Shown here one piece after another: positions 22,885 through 31,243 of a stretch of DNA of 33,331 nt. The position numbers were made by a program, and so were the translations under genes. The notes under the pieces are model-generated. The model was not told where the DNA came from. It ran no database searches and worked only from the letters and a program-made list of their open reading frames with translations. Every line of letters begins with the position of its first letter. Positions within the stretch are counted from its first letter, which is position 1. Source of the stretch: an uncultured Flavobacteriaceae bacterium (GTDB lineage: Bacteria > Bacteroidota > Bacteroidia > Flavobacteriales > Flavobacteriaceae); the NCBI GenBank assembly GCA_913061125.1, contig CAJXUB010000020.1, forward strand, positions 1 through 33,331, in the 5' to 3' direction.

Positions 22885-25383
22885 TTATTTTGGATCCAAT
22901 ACGGCCTCAATTCGCTCTTTTATGTCTTTCAAATGAATCCGTGTCATCTGGTCGGAAGTCCGCCCAAGCCCACGATTGACCATACTTTTTAAACTATTGA
23001 GCTCCGCTCTAACAACGGCCCGAATATCAGATTGGCTGGTGTTCACTGCTGTGGATTTTACATAGCTGCTTCCGCGTCTTTTACTTTGATTTTCCGCAGC
23101 CATCAGATAAGCCAGTCGATCAATGTGTGCTCGTTGTAGATTTCTGCGGTAAGCGTCTATTTTAGAACCACTTTTGAGTTCTTTCCAAATACTATTGCGC
23201 AATGTTTTTGTCAAATCGGTTAACTGAAACGCAGCTTTACCATTTAAGGTTTCATTTTCAGTCAAACGAGCCATTTTCCCAAGACTTAAAAGATTTCTCA
23301 ATGTTCGTTCTTGAAGTGCTCGAACGCGTTCAACTGATCCTGAATATTCAATACGCTCAAAAATTGATTTGTCTAAGAGCCAAACGGGAGTTTTAAACAG
23401 TTGTTGGTCTAAAAATTCCAATGCTGCCATTTGTTTTTCTTTGGGGACATGAGTGTAAACGGCACCCTCTTGGTCCGCTGTTTTATAATATTCATACACG
23501 CCTCCTACATTGTTGGAAACATGTCCCATATATCTGTTGAATTGGGATAAAACTTGACCATACATTTCTTCCAAATCGTCATAGGTTTCCCCTTCTTTGG
23601 TAGTCCAATCGATTAAATTTGGAACGATGCGTTTGAGATTTTCTATACCGTAGTGACTGGCCAAAACAGCATCATCTCCCAAATCTTCAGTTTGAGAACT
23701 TGGGTCAACCACATCACCAACTTGTTGGTGTCCAAATCTGTACATCGGATCTCCTTCGTGTTCAAGGATCCAGCGATTTAGAGTTGGTTTTTCTTCTTCA
23801 GCGGTTTTGTCCAAAATTGGTCTGTACCCCCATGAAATGGCATATTTGTCGTAAACCCCAATATTAGGCATCAAAGCGACTCCTTCATCTCCAGGTTGAG
23901 CCACATAGTTGAATCTTGCATAATCCATAATTGAGGGTGCAGTACCATATTGTTGTGTAAATTCGGCATTTCTTAAATCTTCAACCTTGTAAGCACAACT
24001 GCTGCCCATGTTGTGGGGCAGGCCAAGAGTGTGACCAACTTCGTGGGCAGAGACAAAACGAATTAACCGTCCCATGACTTCATCTTCAAATTCTGCACCT
24101 CTGGCATCGGGATTTATGGCCGCTGTTTGTACAAAAAACCAACCTCTGAGTAAGGTCATAACATTGTGGTACCAGTTGATATCGCTTTCCAAAATTTCTC
24201 CAGTTCTCGGGTCACTAACATGTGGTCCATTGGCATTGGGAATGGGCGAGGCCAAATAGCGAACGACGGAGTAACGAACATCCTCTGGGCTCCACTCGGG
24301 GTCCTCCTCTGGGGTGGGCGGATCGGCAGCAATGATAGCATTCTTAAAACCGGCTTCTTCAAAAGCGACTTGCCAATCTTCAATGCCTTGTTTGATGTAT
24401 TTTCGCCATTTTTTTGGCGTCGCTCTATCGATGTAGTACACGATTGGTTTTTTGGGTTCGACCAATTCTCCAGCTTTAAATTTTTCTAAATCTTCGTCCT
24501 TAACTTCCAAGCGCCAGCGGTCCAAGTAAGCTAATTCTCGACTGCGCTGATCTTCTAATCCATAATCGACCTGACCTCTAGCGAACCACCCCACGCGCTC
24601 ATCAAAATAGCGGCGTTTCATTGGATTTTCTGGTAATAAAATCATGGAGTTATTGATTTCAATGGAAATGGTTCCAGTACTAGAATTTGAGGGTGGAGCA
24701 GAAGCAGCATAAGTTTTAACATGCCTAGCTTCGATGTTTTTTGGATAACTTTTTATGCTTTCAATGAATGATTTATTACTCTCCAATCGCGATACTTTAT
24801 ACTGTTTTCTTCGGTAGCTGGGCAGCCCAAGCGCCTTCACGTCTTTGTTGAATAACTCACTCACATTAATTACTGTAGCCGTAGAGTCGTTATTTATGGC
24901 TTGAATTGGAAATGTATATAAGACGGGCTCAAAATTTGAATTTACAACTGCTTCGTGAACAGGTAATGAATCCGCTGCAAAAACCTCGTAAGACACCACT
25001 CTGAGAAGTACTTTTTTATCTTTCTTTTGCCACCTCAAAACCTGAGTATTTTGCTTTCCTCCCCCAAAACCAATCCCGGATGCAGTTTTGGCAATTCGAG
25101 TGACCATCAGCATTTCCTTTTCAAATAAGGTGTCTGGAATTTCATAGAAAAAGTCAGAGTCAATTTTATGAACCGTAAACAGCCCTTTATCAGAAATCGC
25201 CTCTTTAGTAATGACTTCCGAGTACGGTTTTAGATCGCCTTTCTTTGGCTTCGGTTTGGGCTTTGGTTTTTCTGTTGTGGTGGATTTATTTTTTTTGGTT
25301 GAAGTTGCCTTTATGCTTATGGCACAAGAGTGAAAAATAAGAGCAACAACAAACAGTAAACTCACTTTTTGAAGTAATTTCAT
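22885..25383 (-). CDS. Large secreted zinc metalloprotease (DUF5117/DUF4953 family)
   Basis: This 832-residue exported metalloprotease has the metzincin-type zinc motif HEVGHTLGLPH at residues 447-457 (ligands His447, His451, His457; catalytic Glu448) and a Met-turn SIMDYA at Met486. The order fits the DUF5118-DUF5117-DUF4953 family common in Bacteroidota: an N-terminal beta-rich part (residues 60-250), then the protease domain (300-520), then a helical C-terminus (650-832). The hydrophobic N-terminus ends FHSCAIS, so it may be a lipoprotein, but the lipobox is poor. A Lys/Pro-rich linker (KPKPKPKPKK) follows near residues 40-48. Substrates are unknown. Confidence 0.88.
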   Translation of the reverse strand: MKLLQKVSLLFVVALIFHSCAISIKATSTKKNKSTTTEKPKPKPKPKKGDLKPYSEVITKEAISDKGLFTVHKIDSDFFYEIPDTLFEKEMLMVTRIAKTASGIGFGGGKQNTQVLRWQKKDKKVLLRVVSYEVFAADSLPVHEAVVNSNFEPVLYTFPIQAINNDSTATVINVSELFNKDVKALGLPSYRRKQYKVSRLESNKSFIESIKSYPKNIEARHVKTYAASAPPSNSSTGTISIEINNSMILLPENPMKRRYFDERVGWFARGQVDYGLEDQRSRELAYLDRWRLEVKDEDLEKFKAGELVEPKKPIVYYIDRATPKKWRKYIKQGIEDWQVAFEEAGFKNAIIAADPPTPEEDPEWSPEDVRYSVVRYLASPIPNANGPHVSDPRTGEILESDINWYHNVMTLLRGWFFVQTAAINPDARGAEFEDEVMGRLIRFVSAHEVGHTLGLPHNMGSSCAYKVEDLRNAEFTQQYGTAPSIMDYARFNYVAQPGDEGVALMPNIGVYDKYAISWGYRPILDKTAEEEKPTLNRWILEHEGDPMYRFGHQQVGDVVDPSSQTEDLGDDAVLASHYGIENLKRIVPNLIDWTTKEGETYDDLEEMYGQVLSQFNRYMGHVSNNVGGVYEYYKTADQEGAVYTHVPKEKQMAALEFLDQQLFKTPVWLLDKSIFERIEYSGSVERVRALQERTLRNLLSLGKMARLTENETLNGKAAFQLTDLTKTLRNSIWKELKSGSKIDAYRRNLQRAHIDRLAYLMAAENQSKRRGSSYVKSTAVNTSQSDIRAVVRAELNSLKSMVNRGLGRTSDQMTRIHLKDIKERIEAVLDPK

Positions 25384-25463
25384 AACAATTTAAATTAGTT
25401 TTTGAATGCACCAAGATAATGAAATAATTAAATATCTTGAAACGAAATCAACGTTCAAAAAAC

Positions 25464-27161
25464 CTATCCTAAAAACTCAACCGTGAGTTGGTTGTCAATT
25501 TTTGAAACTTTGGCCAAACCCAGTTTGGTTAATCCTTTGATGCCTTTGTCCCAGCCCTTATTGCTCAGTCCTGCATCGGCCTTTAGTTCGGCTAGGGCAG
25601 CAGGGGATTTTGATTTTAGGATATTAAAAATGATTTGTTCATTATCGCTGAGGTTTAGCGGTTTTTTCTCGGGTTTCATTTGTGGAAAAAACAGCACTTC
25701 TTGGATGGAGGCATTGTTGGTTAAAAACATAATCAACCGATCCATACCGATACCCATTCCAGAAGTTGGGGGCATTCCATATTCCAAGGCTCTAAGAAAA
25801 TCCTCGTCAATAAATTGAGTGGCCTCGTCGTCGCCACGGTTGGCCAATTTTAGTTGGGCTTCAAAGCGCTCTCGCTGATCTATTGGGTCGTTTAGCTCAG
25901 AATAGGCATTGGCAATTTCTTTTCCACAAACCATTAACTCAAACCGTTCTGTTAAATCTGGATTTTCGCGGTGTGATTTACACAATGGGCTCATCTCTTT
26001 TGGATAATCGGTAATGTAAGTTGGTTGGATGTAATTGCCTTCACATTTTTCCCCAAAAATTTCATCAATTAATTTTCCTTTGCCCATACTGTCGTCCACC
26101 TCGATTCCCATATTTATGGCTGCCATTCTAATTTCGTTTTCGGATTTACCAGTAATATCAAGTCCTGTAAATTCCTTTATGGCATCGGTCATGGTAACTC
26201 TCTTGTAAGGGGCCTTAAAATCGATCTGGTGCGCTCCAAATGTGGCTTTTGTGGTGCCGTTTACTGCCATGGCGCAGTGCTCCAAAAGTTGCTCGCAAAA
26301 TGCCATCATCCAGTTGTAATCTTTATAAGCCACATAAATTTCCATGGCTGTAAATTCTGGGTTGTGGGTGCGGTCCATCCCTTCATTTCGGAAGTTTTTG
26401 GAAAATTCGTACACCCCATCAAATCCTCCAACAATTAGGCGCTTAAGGTACAACTCATTGGCGATTCTCATGTACAAGGGGATGTCCAAACTGTTGTGAT
26501 GTGTCACAAAGGGCCGTGCTGCAGCTCCTCCAGGGATGGGTTGCAAAATAGGGGTTTCGACTTCAAAATACCCTGCATTGTTGAAAAACTCTCGCATGGC
26601 GTTGAACAATTTTGTTCGTTTTACAAAAACCTCTTTGACATGAGGGTTAACGGCCAAATCGGCGTAACGCTGGCGATACCGCATTTCAGGGTCGTTAAAT
26701 TCGTCGTAGGTATTGCCTTCGGCATCGGTTTTTGGGAGCGGTAGCGGTTTTAACGCTTTGCTTAAAAGTTTAAAATCTTTGACAAGTATTGTTTTCTCGC
26801 CCACTTGAGTGGTAAATAATTCGCCCTCTACGCCAATAAAATCGCCTAAATCCAACAATTTTTTAAACACCTCGTTGTACAACGCTTTGTCATCGTCTGG
26901 ACAAATTTCGTCTCGGTTAAAATACACTTGAATTCGTCCTTCGCTGTCTTGCAATTCAGTAAAAGCAGCTTTGCCTTGAATTTTTTTTCGCATCAATCGG
27001 CCTGCAATTACCACTTTGTGGCCCGCCTTGAAGTTGGATTTGATGGCTTTGCTGGTGTGGGTTAATGGAAATAAATCCGCAGGATAGGGATCAATTCCCA
27101 GTTCACGAAGTTTTGCTAGTTTTTCGCGACGTACCAATTCTTGTTCCGAAAGTTGCGCCAT
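25464..27161 (-). CDS. lysS: Lysyl-tRNA synthetase, class II
   Basis: LysRS attaches lysine to tRNA-Lys in the cytosol. An N-terminal OB-fold tRNA-binding domain spans about residues 50-165. The class II core has motif 2 around FRNEGMDRTHN (Arg258, Glu260) and motif 3 GMGIGMDRL with Asp474 and Arg475. The bacterial core ends near residue 495. A further 65-70 residues (LSDNEQIIFNIL to VEFLG) look like a small winged-helix domain, an extension I associate with Bacteroidota LysRS. A full promoter (TTG, 19 bases, TATCTTTG) lies just upstream on the minus strand. The call is certain. Confidence 0.97.
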   Translation of the reverse strand: MAQLSEQELVRREKLAKLRELGIDPYPADLFPLTHTSKAIKSNFKAGHKVVIAGRLMRKKIQGKAAFTELQDSEGRIQVYFNRDEICPDDDKALYNEVFKKLLDLGDFIGVEGELFTTQVGEKTILVKDFKLLSKALKPLPLPKTDAEGNTYDEFNDPEMRYRQRYADLAVNPHVKEVFVKRTKLFNAMREFFNNAGYFEVETPILQPIPGGAAARPFVTHHNSLDIPLYMRIANELYLKRLIVGGFDGVYEFSKNFRNEGMDRTHNPEFTAMEIYVAYKDYNWMMAFCEQLLEHCAMAVNGTTKATFGAHQIDFKAPYKRVTMTDAIKEFTGLDITGKSENEIRMAAINMGIEVDDSMGKGKLIDEIFGEKCEGNYIQPTYITDYPKEMSPLCKSHRENPDLTERFELMVCGKEIANAYSELNDPIDQRERFEAQLKLANRGDDEATQFIDEDFLRALEYGMPPTSGMGIGMDRLIMFLTNNASIQEVLFFPQMKPEKKPLNLSDNEQIIFNILKSKSPAALAELKADAGLSNKGWDKGIKGLTKLGLAKVSKIDNQLTVEFLG

Positions 27162-27186
27162 AATTATAAAAATATAAAATTCAGTA

Positions 27187-27216
27187 CAAAGATAACGACT
27201 ATGCGCTGGAAATCAA
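27187..27216 (-). promoter_or_regulatory. Promoter of lysS
   Basis: On the minus strand, TTG (27214-27216), a 19-base spacer and TATCTTTG (27187-27194) match the Bacteroidota consensus perfectly. The start codon is 25 bases downstream. Confidence 0.75.
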
Positions 27217-27297
27217 TACCTGGCCTGGAAATAAAATGGGCTGTAACAAATTTGATAACTTGTCGTCATAATATCAAACGGATTATCCATTTTATTT

Positions 27298-27456
27298 ATG
27301 AGCATTTGGCGCGTTTTATTGTCCATTATTTTTCCCCCTTTGGCCGTTGTCGATAAGGGTTGTGGGTCTTTTGTGATTGTTTTTATTTTAACCTTATGCG
27401 GTTGGGTTCCGGGTGTAATTGCGGCTCTTGTGATTTTGAACAATCCCGACCACTAG
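27298..27456 (+). CDS. Pmp3/YqaE family small membrane protein
   Basis: This 52-residue protein begins MSIWRVLLSIIFPPLAVVDK and continues to GWVPGVIAALVILNNPDH. It has two hydrophobic helices (about residues 5-18 and 24-46) and the family marks FPPLAV and GWxPGxI.A, which define the Pmp3/YqaE family (PF01679). Relatives are tiny inner-membrane proteins linked to membrane potential and salt or cold stress. The ATG at 27298-27300 is the natural start because the conserved PPLAV falls at residues 13-17. The gene is short enough to be missed by length filters. The minus-strand ORF over the same bases is a shadow. It stands 136 bases from lysS and 38 bases before lipB. Confidence 0.88.
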   Translation: MSIWRVLLSIIFPPLAVVDKGCGSFVIVFILTLCGWVPGVIAALVILNNPDH

Positions 27457-27480
27457 AGGGATTTTAAGTTGAAAAAATCG

Positions 27481-27488
27481 TAATTTTG
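27481..27488 (+). promoter_or_regulatory. -7 promoter box (TAATTTTG) for lipB
   Basis: A perfect TAnnTTTG match ends 6 bases before the lipB ATG at 27495, so the predicted transcript start falls on or next to the start codon. No -33 TTG at the right distance was found. Confidence 0.5.
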
Positions 27489-27494
27489 CTTGCT

Positions 27495-28199
27495 ATGAAT
27501 AAAACCATACAGGTTCAAGATTTAGGGTTTAAGGATTATAAACAAACTTGGGATTTTCAGGAAAAATTATTTCAAAATATTATCCAAATAAAAGGCCAAA
27601 ATAGGCGAGAGGGACACAATCTTGAAACGCCCAACCACTTGCTGTTTGTGAGTCATCCTCATGTGTACACCTTAGGGAAAAGCGGCGATATATCGAATTT
27701 GCTTCTTAGCGAAAAACAACTCAACGATAGGGGGGCTTCGTTTTACAAAATTAACCGTGGTGGCGATATCACTTACCACGGGCCCGGTCAGGTTGTGGGG
27801 TATCCGATTTTGGATTTGGATAATTTTTTTACGGACATCCACAAGTATCTGAGATTATTGGAAGAAACCATCATTTTAACCCTTGCAGATTATGGCATAA
27901 AAGCCACACGCAGCAAAGGTGAAACAGGCGTTTGGTTGGATGTTGGAACTCCTTTTGCTCGAAAAATTTGCGCTATGGGCGTTCGTGCCAGCCGTTGGGT
28001 TACCATGCACGGTTTTGCACTTAATGTGAATACCGATTTGGGGTATTTTGATCATATTATTCCTTGTGGCATCCGTGGTAAAGCTGTGACCTCAATGCGG
28101 GTAGAACTCGGTGAGCAACAGCTGGATGAGGCGGAGGTTAAAACCAAATTACTTAAACATTTTTTAGAGATTTTTGAGGCTGAAAAAAAATCAATATAA
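27495..28199 (+). CDS. lipB: Octanoyltransferase LipB
   Basis: LipB transfers octanoyl from acyl carrier protein to lipoyl domains of 2-oxoacid dehydrogenases and GcvH. Visible marks are HPHVYTLGKSGD, the RGGDITYHGPGQ block, the catalytic lysine Lys157 in ARKICAMGVR and the catalytic cysteine Cys191 in IIPCGIRGK. I start at the ATG at 27495 (MNKTIQV). The upstream TTG at 27486 lies inside the promoter box. At 234 residues the length is normal. The 3' end overlaps the convergent unknown lipoprotein gene by 9 bases. Confidence 0.95.
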   Translation: MNKTIQVQDLGFKDYKQTWDFQEKLFQNIIQIKGQNRREGHNLETPNHLLFVSHPHVYTLGKSGDISNLLLSEKQLNDRGASFYKINRGGDITYHGPGQVVGYPILDLDNFFTDIHKYLRLLEETIILTLADYGIKATRSKGETGVWLDVGTPFARKICAMGVRASRWVTMHGFALNVNTDLGYFDHIIPCGIRGKAVTSMRVELGEQQLDEAEVKTKLLKHFLEIFEAEKKSI

Positions 28200-30491
28200 T
28201 TGATACATCACAATACTTGTGGAACTGCTTTGGCTAACAAATTCCAGGGCCTTGTCCATATCGGCATTTGCCAGATCAATTGTTGAAGTTCCATACACTG
28301 GAAATCCGGCCAACGCACGGCCTTGGCTGTCGTAGAACCAAATTGTATTGGAATCCAAATCGGTTACATTAATGTAGATTGTGTCGTTCAGATAGAAGAG
28401 TTTTGGAGGTGTTTTTTGTCCAAAATCTAAAACTATTTTTTGATCCTTAACTTGCAGATAATTCTCCCATTGAGCCACCAGTGTTTTTCTGGAAGCCGTC
28501 ATTTGAGTTTTTGCTGAAAACCCCAAGGTTTGTCGGCTCACTCGCCCCCTTGAATCAACCTGAATCAATTCCCCAGTTTTATTGAGGGTAGTAAATTGAT
28601 TGTTATAAAAATACAAGTCTTGATTTGAAAATTCCACAGCCTCTCGGACAGGAACACGAACCTGCCCACGACGGTTTAAAATGGCGAGGTTTTCCCCAGT
28701 CATAAAAACAATATAATCTTTCCCACGGTGGCGGATGTGTTTTGGGGTATTTTCAATATTAGATTCTGAACTGTAGTTAAATCCTTTAACACGCTGACCA
28801 CGTCCATCGTACATCAAAAGGGAATTTTTTTGAGTGATAAGAAATCTGTAATTCCGATTAGCGTCGTAGTCAAAAATGGCCAACGGTTGCGATATGTCAT
28901 CGTTAAATTTTAACGGGAATGGCCCCACATCTCGACCCAAACGGTCCAAAACATGCACCCGTTTTGGAGTGGCAAACGCCAGTTGTAATCTCCCATTTTT
29001 ATACAAATCTACTTGCTGGATTTGTCCCAAAATTGGGCCCGGCAACTTTTTTTTCCACTGAACTACCCCTTGATTTGAAATCAAATACAATTGATTTTCA
29101 ATATCTTGAACAACAATATCTTTTTGGTTGGTCAAATGATTATCAACAAATTGAATCTCACTTAAAATATCGGCATCGAGTACTAAACTAAATTCTTCGC
29201 GGATTTTTTTGTCAGTTCCTTTTGGTTTATTTTTTTGGAGCAGCGCATTGAGGTGCACAACCTGATCGTCTTTGATGAGTTGCAAGGTCGAAAATTTATA
29301 GGCCAACAAATCAGCAGCAGAAAATTTAGTGTTTAGCACAGCATTTAAAATCCCCGACAAGGATTCCGAATCCAAGGTGCTTTGAAAAGAAACATCGTCA
29401 CTCAACTGATTTAAAATGGCCTTGTAGTTGGCGTTAGCCGCCAATGTTGTTTTGTTTTGATGGCTGGAAATGAGCGATTTAAGAAAGGTCGCATTGTCCG
29501 AAAAAATGATAAAATCATCTAAAATGGTATATAAATTTGGGTTAAATTTTTCCGCAGTAAAGTCAGATAAATGGCTTAAAAAGCTAGGATTATTAAATTC
29601 AAAAACACGCACAGAGCGGTAGTTTTCGGAAATCTTTTGAAAACCAATTAAGGCCTCATTGGTGGCTCCCATATCGAAAGAATGACCAATAAAACCACGA
29701 CCCTCTGAAGTTTCAATCCACCCCATTTCATTGAAAGTTCCCAATAAGGATTGCTCCAAATTTGACACTACAGCGGTGCTGTCTTGAGTTTTAACTTTTT
29801 CAAAAAGAGCATTAAAATCGGTAATGTTGTAGCTCTCCATGGAAACTAAATCTTCAGGTGCGACATCTGAAATTTTTTGAGGTTTTGTTGAATTGATTTC
29901 CAACCATGCTGCAACAGAATTTGGAGCGTTAGTGTCCAAAAGTATGCCATTCAATGCGAGACGTTCTGGACTGGCATGAATATTTAAAAATACGTTACTC
30001 CAAACAGAATTTTTATTGGAAGTGTGGTAAAGTGACAGCGTACTGTTGGTATCGGCCAGAGATTGAATCGCGGTAAAGGGGTGTTTCTCGGCCGAGGGTG
30101 AAATGGCAGTTTTAACTTCTTCCGAACCTATCCAGATGCTGTCTAAAATTTGAGATTGGATGTTCGAAAACGAATTTTGTAAAATGTCTTTTTGCTCCGC
30201 TATAAAAGTAAATTTTGGAGTTTCGGGGTTTAAATTGGTGCAAATCAAAAGGGGGCCAGAAACATTGAGACTGTCCACCGTACCCAAGTGCTTTTCAATC
30301 GCTTCGTTAAGTGAGGTTTTAGATAAAAAAAGATTATTTCGAAGAGCGCTTTTAAAGCGTTCAAAATTGTTGATTTCTATGACAAGGTTGGAATTTTCAG
30401 GGATAAAATCATAAATCGATGGGCGATTTGGTGCCATTTGACACCCCAAAATCAAGAGAAGAAAGACAACAACGAGTCCCGTTTTTTTCAT
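28191..30491 (-). CDS. Large lipoprotein of unknown function with beta-propeller-like C-terminus
   Basis: This 766-residue protein has an excellent lipobox (LILGC, Cys17), so it is membrane-anchored in the envelope. Residues 20-420 form an alpha/beta region with no motif I recognise (IPENSNLVIEINNFERFK and LYTILDDFIIFSDNATFLKSL recall DUF3352-like proteins). From about residue 440 to the end there are repeated short strands with DxxGxxV-like turns: LISNQGVVQWKK, VLDRLGRDVGPFPL, MYDGRGQRVKGF, ILNRRGQVRVPV, QVDSRGRVSRQ, FYDSQGRALAGFPV. These look like blades of a PQQ-like beta-propeller. It has its own promoter between it and rnhB. The function is unknown; a protein- or assembly-related scaffold would be a guess. 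Confidence 0.75.
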   Translation of the reverse strand: MKKTGLVVVFLLLILGCQMAPNRPSIYDFIPENSNLVIEINNFERFKSALRNNLFLSKTSLNEAIEKHLGTVDSLNVSGPLLICTNLNPETPKFTFIAEQKDILQNSFSNIQSQILDSIWIGSEEVKTAISPSAEKHPFTAIQSLADTNSTLSLYHTSNKNSVWSNVFLNIHASPERLALNGILLDTNAPNSVAAWLEINSTKPQKISDVAPEDLVSMESYNITDFNALFEKVKTQDSTAVVSNLEQSLLGTFNEMGWIETSEGRGFIGHSFDMGATNEALIGFQKISENYRSVRVFEFNNPSFLSHLSDFTAEKFNPNLYTILDDFIIFSDNATFLKSLISSHQNKTTLAANANYKAILNQLSDDVSFQSTLDSESLSGILNAVLNTKFSAADLLAYKFSTLQLIKDDQVVHLNALLQKNKPKGTDKKIREEFSLVLDADILSEIQFVDNHLTNQKDIVVQDIENQLYLISNQGVVQWKKKLPGPILGQIQQVDLYKNGRLQLAFATPKRVHVLDRLGRDVGPFPLKFNDDISQPLAIFDYDANRNYRFLITQKNSLLMYDGRGQRVKGFNYSSESNIENTPKHIRHRGKDYIVFMTGENLAILNRRGQVRVPVREAVEFSNQDLYFYNNQFTTLNKTGELIQVDSRGRVSRQTLGFSAKTQMTASRKTLVAQWENYLQVKDQKIVLDFGQKTPPKLFYLNDTIYINVTDLDSNTIWFYDSQGRALAGFPVYGTSTIDLANADMDKALEFVSQSSSTSIVMYQLY

Positions 30492-30518
30492 ATCAATTTA
30501 AATCAATCAACCTTCTAA

Positions 30519-30546
30519 CAAAGATAGAATTAAAATTCAAAACTCA
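30519..30546 (-). promoter_or_regulatory. Promoter of the 766-residue lipoprotein gene
   Basis: On the minus strand, TTG (30544-30546), a 17-base spacer and a perfect TATCTTTG (30519-30526). The -33 element overlaps the end of rnhB, so this gene can be expressed independently of it. Confidence 0.65.
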
Positions 30547-31126
30547 ATTGATCTGGGAGGAGTTTAAATGAACGTCTGTGGTATTTTGTGGGACCGAATT
30601 GTTTGATGGCTTCGCGGTGCTCTTTGGTGGGGTAGCCCTTGTTTTGTTTCCAATTGTACATCGGGAATTCGGCATGAATTCGTTCCATATACGCATCGCG
30701 GTAGGTTTTGGCTAAAACAGATGCTGCAGCGATGTTGAGGTATTTGCCATCGCCTTTAATCACGGTCTGAAAAGGGGTTTCTCCATAGGGTGTGAATCGG
30801 TTGCCGTCCACTGCAATAAAGGTCACTTGCTCCAGCTGATCGATAGCACGATGCATGGCCATAATGGAGGATTTTAGAATATTTAGTTGGTCAATTTCTT
30901 TTGGAAAAATATGTGCAACGCCAAATTCAACAGCTTGTTGCTCGATAATGGGCCGTAGGGTCATACGTTTGTTGTGAGAGAGTTGTTTGGAGTCGTTCAG
31001 TTGTTCGTGGGTAAAATCGAGGGGTAAAATTACAGCCGCTGCCGTTACAGGTCCGGCCAGGCATCCGCGACCTGCCTCGTCGGTTCCACACTCAAATTTT
31101 TGATTCGTGACACTGTGTTTTAGCAC
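30530..31126 (-). CDS. rnhB: Ribonuclease HII
   Basis: RNase HII cuts the RNA strand of RNA-DNA hybrids and removes misincorporated ribonucleotides. The sequence shows [15 protein letters not shown] with catalytic Asp16-Glu17, then [16 protein letters not shown] and [16 protein letters not shown] with the last catalytic aspartate. At 198 residues the length is normal. The start is GTG at 31124-31126. No ATG lies between it and the upstream in-frame stop, and the catalytic Asp sits at the usual distance from it. A near-consensus -7 box (TACATTTA) is at 31148-31155 on the minus strand. Confidence 0.95.
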   Translation of the reverse strand: MLKHSVTNQKFECGTDEAGRGCLAGPVTAAAVILPLDFTHEQLNDSKQLSHNKRMTLRPIIEQQAVEFGVAHIFPKEIDQLNILKSSIMAMHRAIDQLEQVTFIAVDGNRFTPYGETPFQTVIKGDGKYLNIAAASVLAKTYRDAYMERIHAEFPMYNWKQNKGYPTKEHREAIKQFGPTKYHRRSFKLLPDQLSFEF

Positions 31127-31147
31127 GGTTTTGAAAAATTTTATGCC

Positions 31148-31155
31148 TAAATGTA
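31148..31155 (-). promoter_or_regulatory. Possible -7 box (TACATTTA) for rnhB
   Basis: It has 7 of 8 matches to TAnnTTTG on the minus strand, 21 bases before the GTG start. No -33 is seen. Confidence 0.4.
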
Positions 31156-31208
31156 ATTTAATTCAGCGATAAATTATGAATGTTCTCTTAAATAAATTTA
31201 GAATTCCC

Positions 31209-31230
31209 TACTTTTGAAACATTAATTTTG
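31209..31230 (+). promoter_or_regulatory. Two tandem -7 boxes before the porin gene
   Basis: Two perfect TAnnTTTG matches, TACTTTTG (31209-31216) and TAATTTTG (31223-31230), lie 14 bases apart. The nearer one ends 13 bases before the ATG at 31244. They may be alternative start sites for one gene. Confidence 0.5.
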
Positions 31231-31243
31231 AGCACACAACAGT

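Noticed and set aside
27213-27443. 76-codon minus-strand ORF between lysS and lipB
   Set aside because: It is antisense to the Pmp3/YqaE gene at 27298-27456, which has recognisable family motifs. The minus-strand protein has none.
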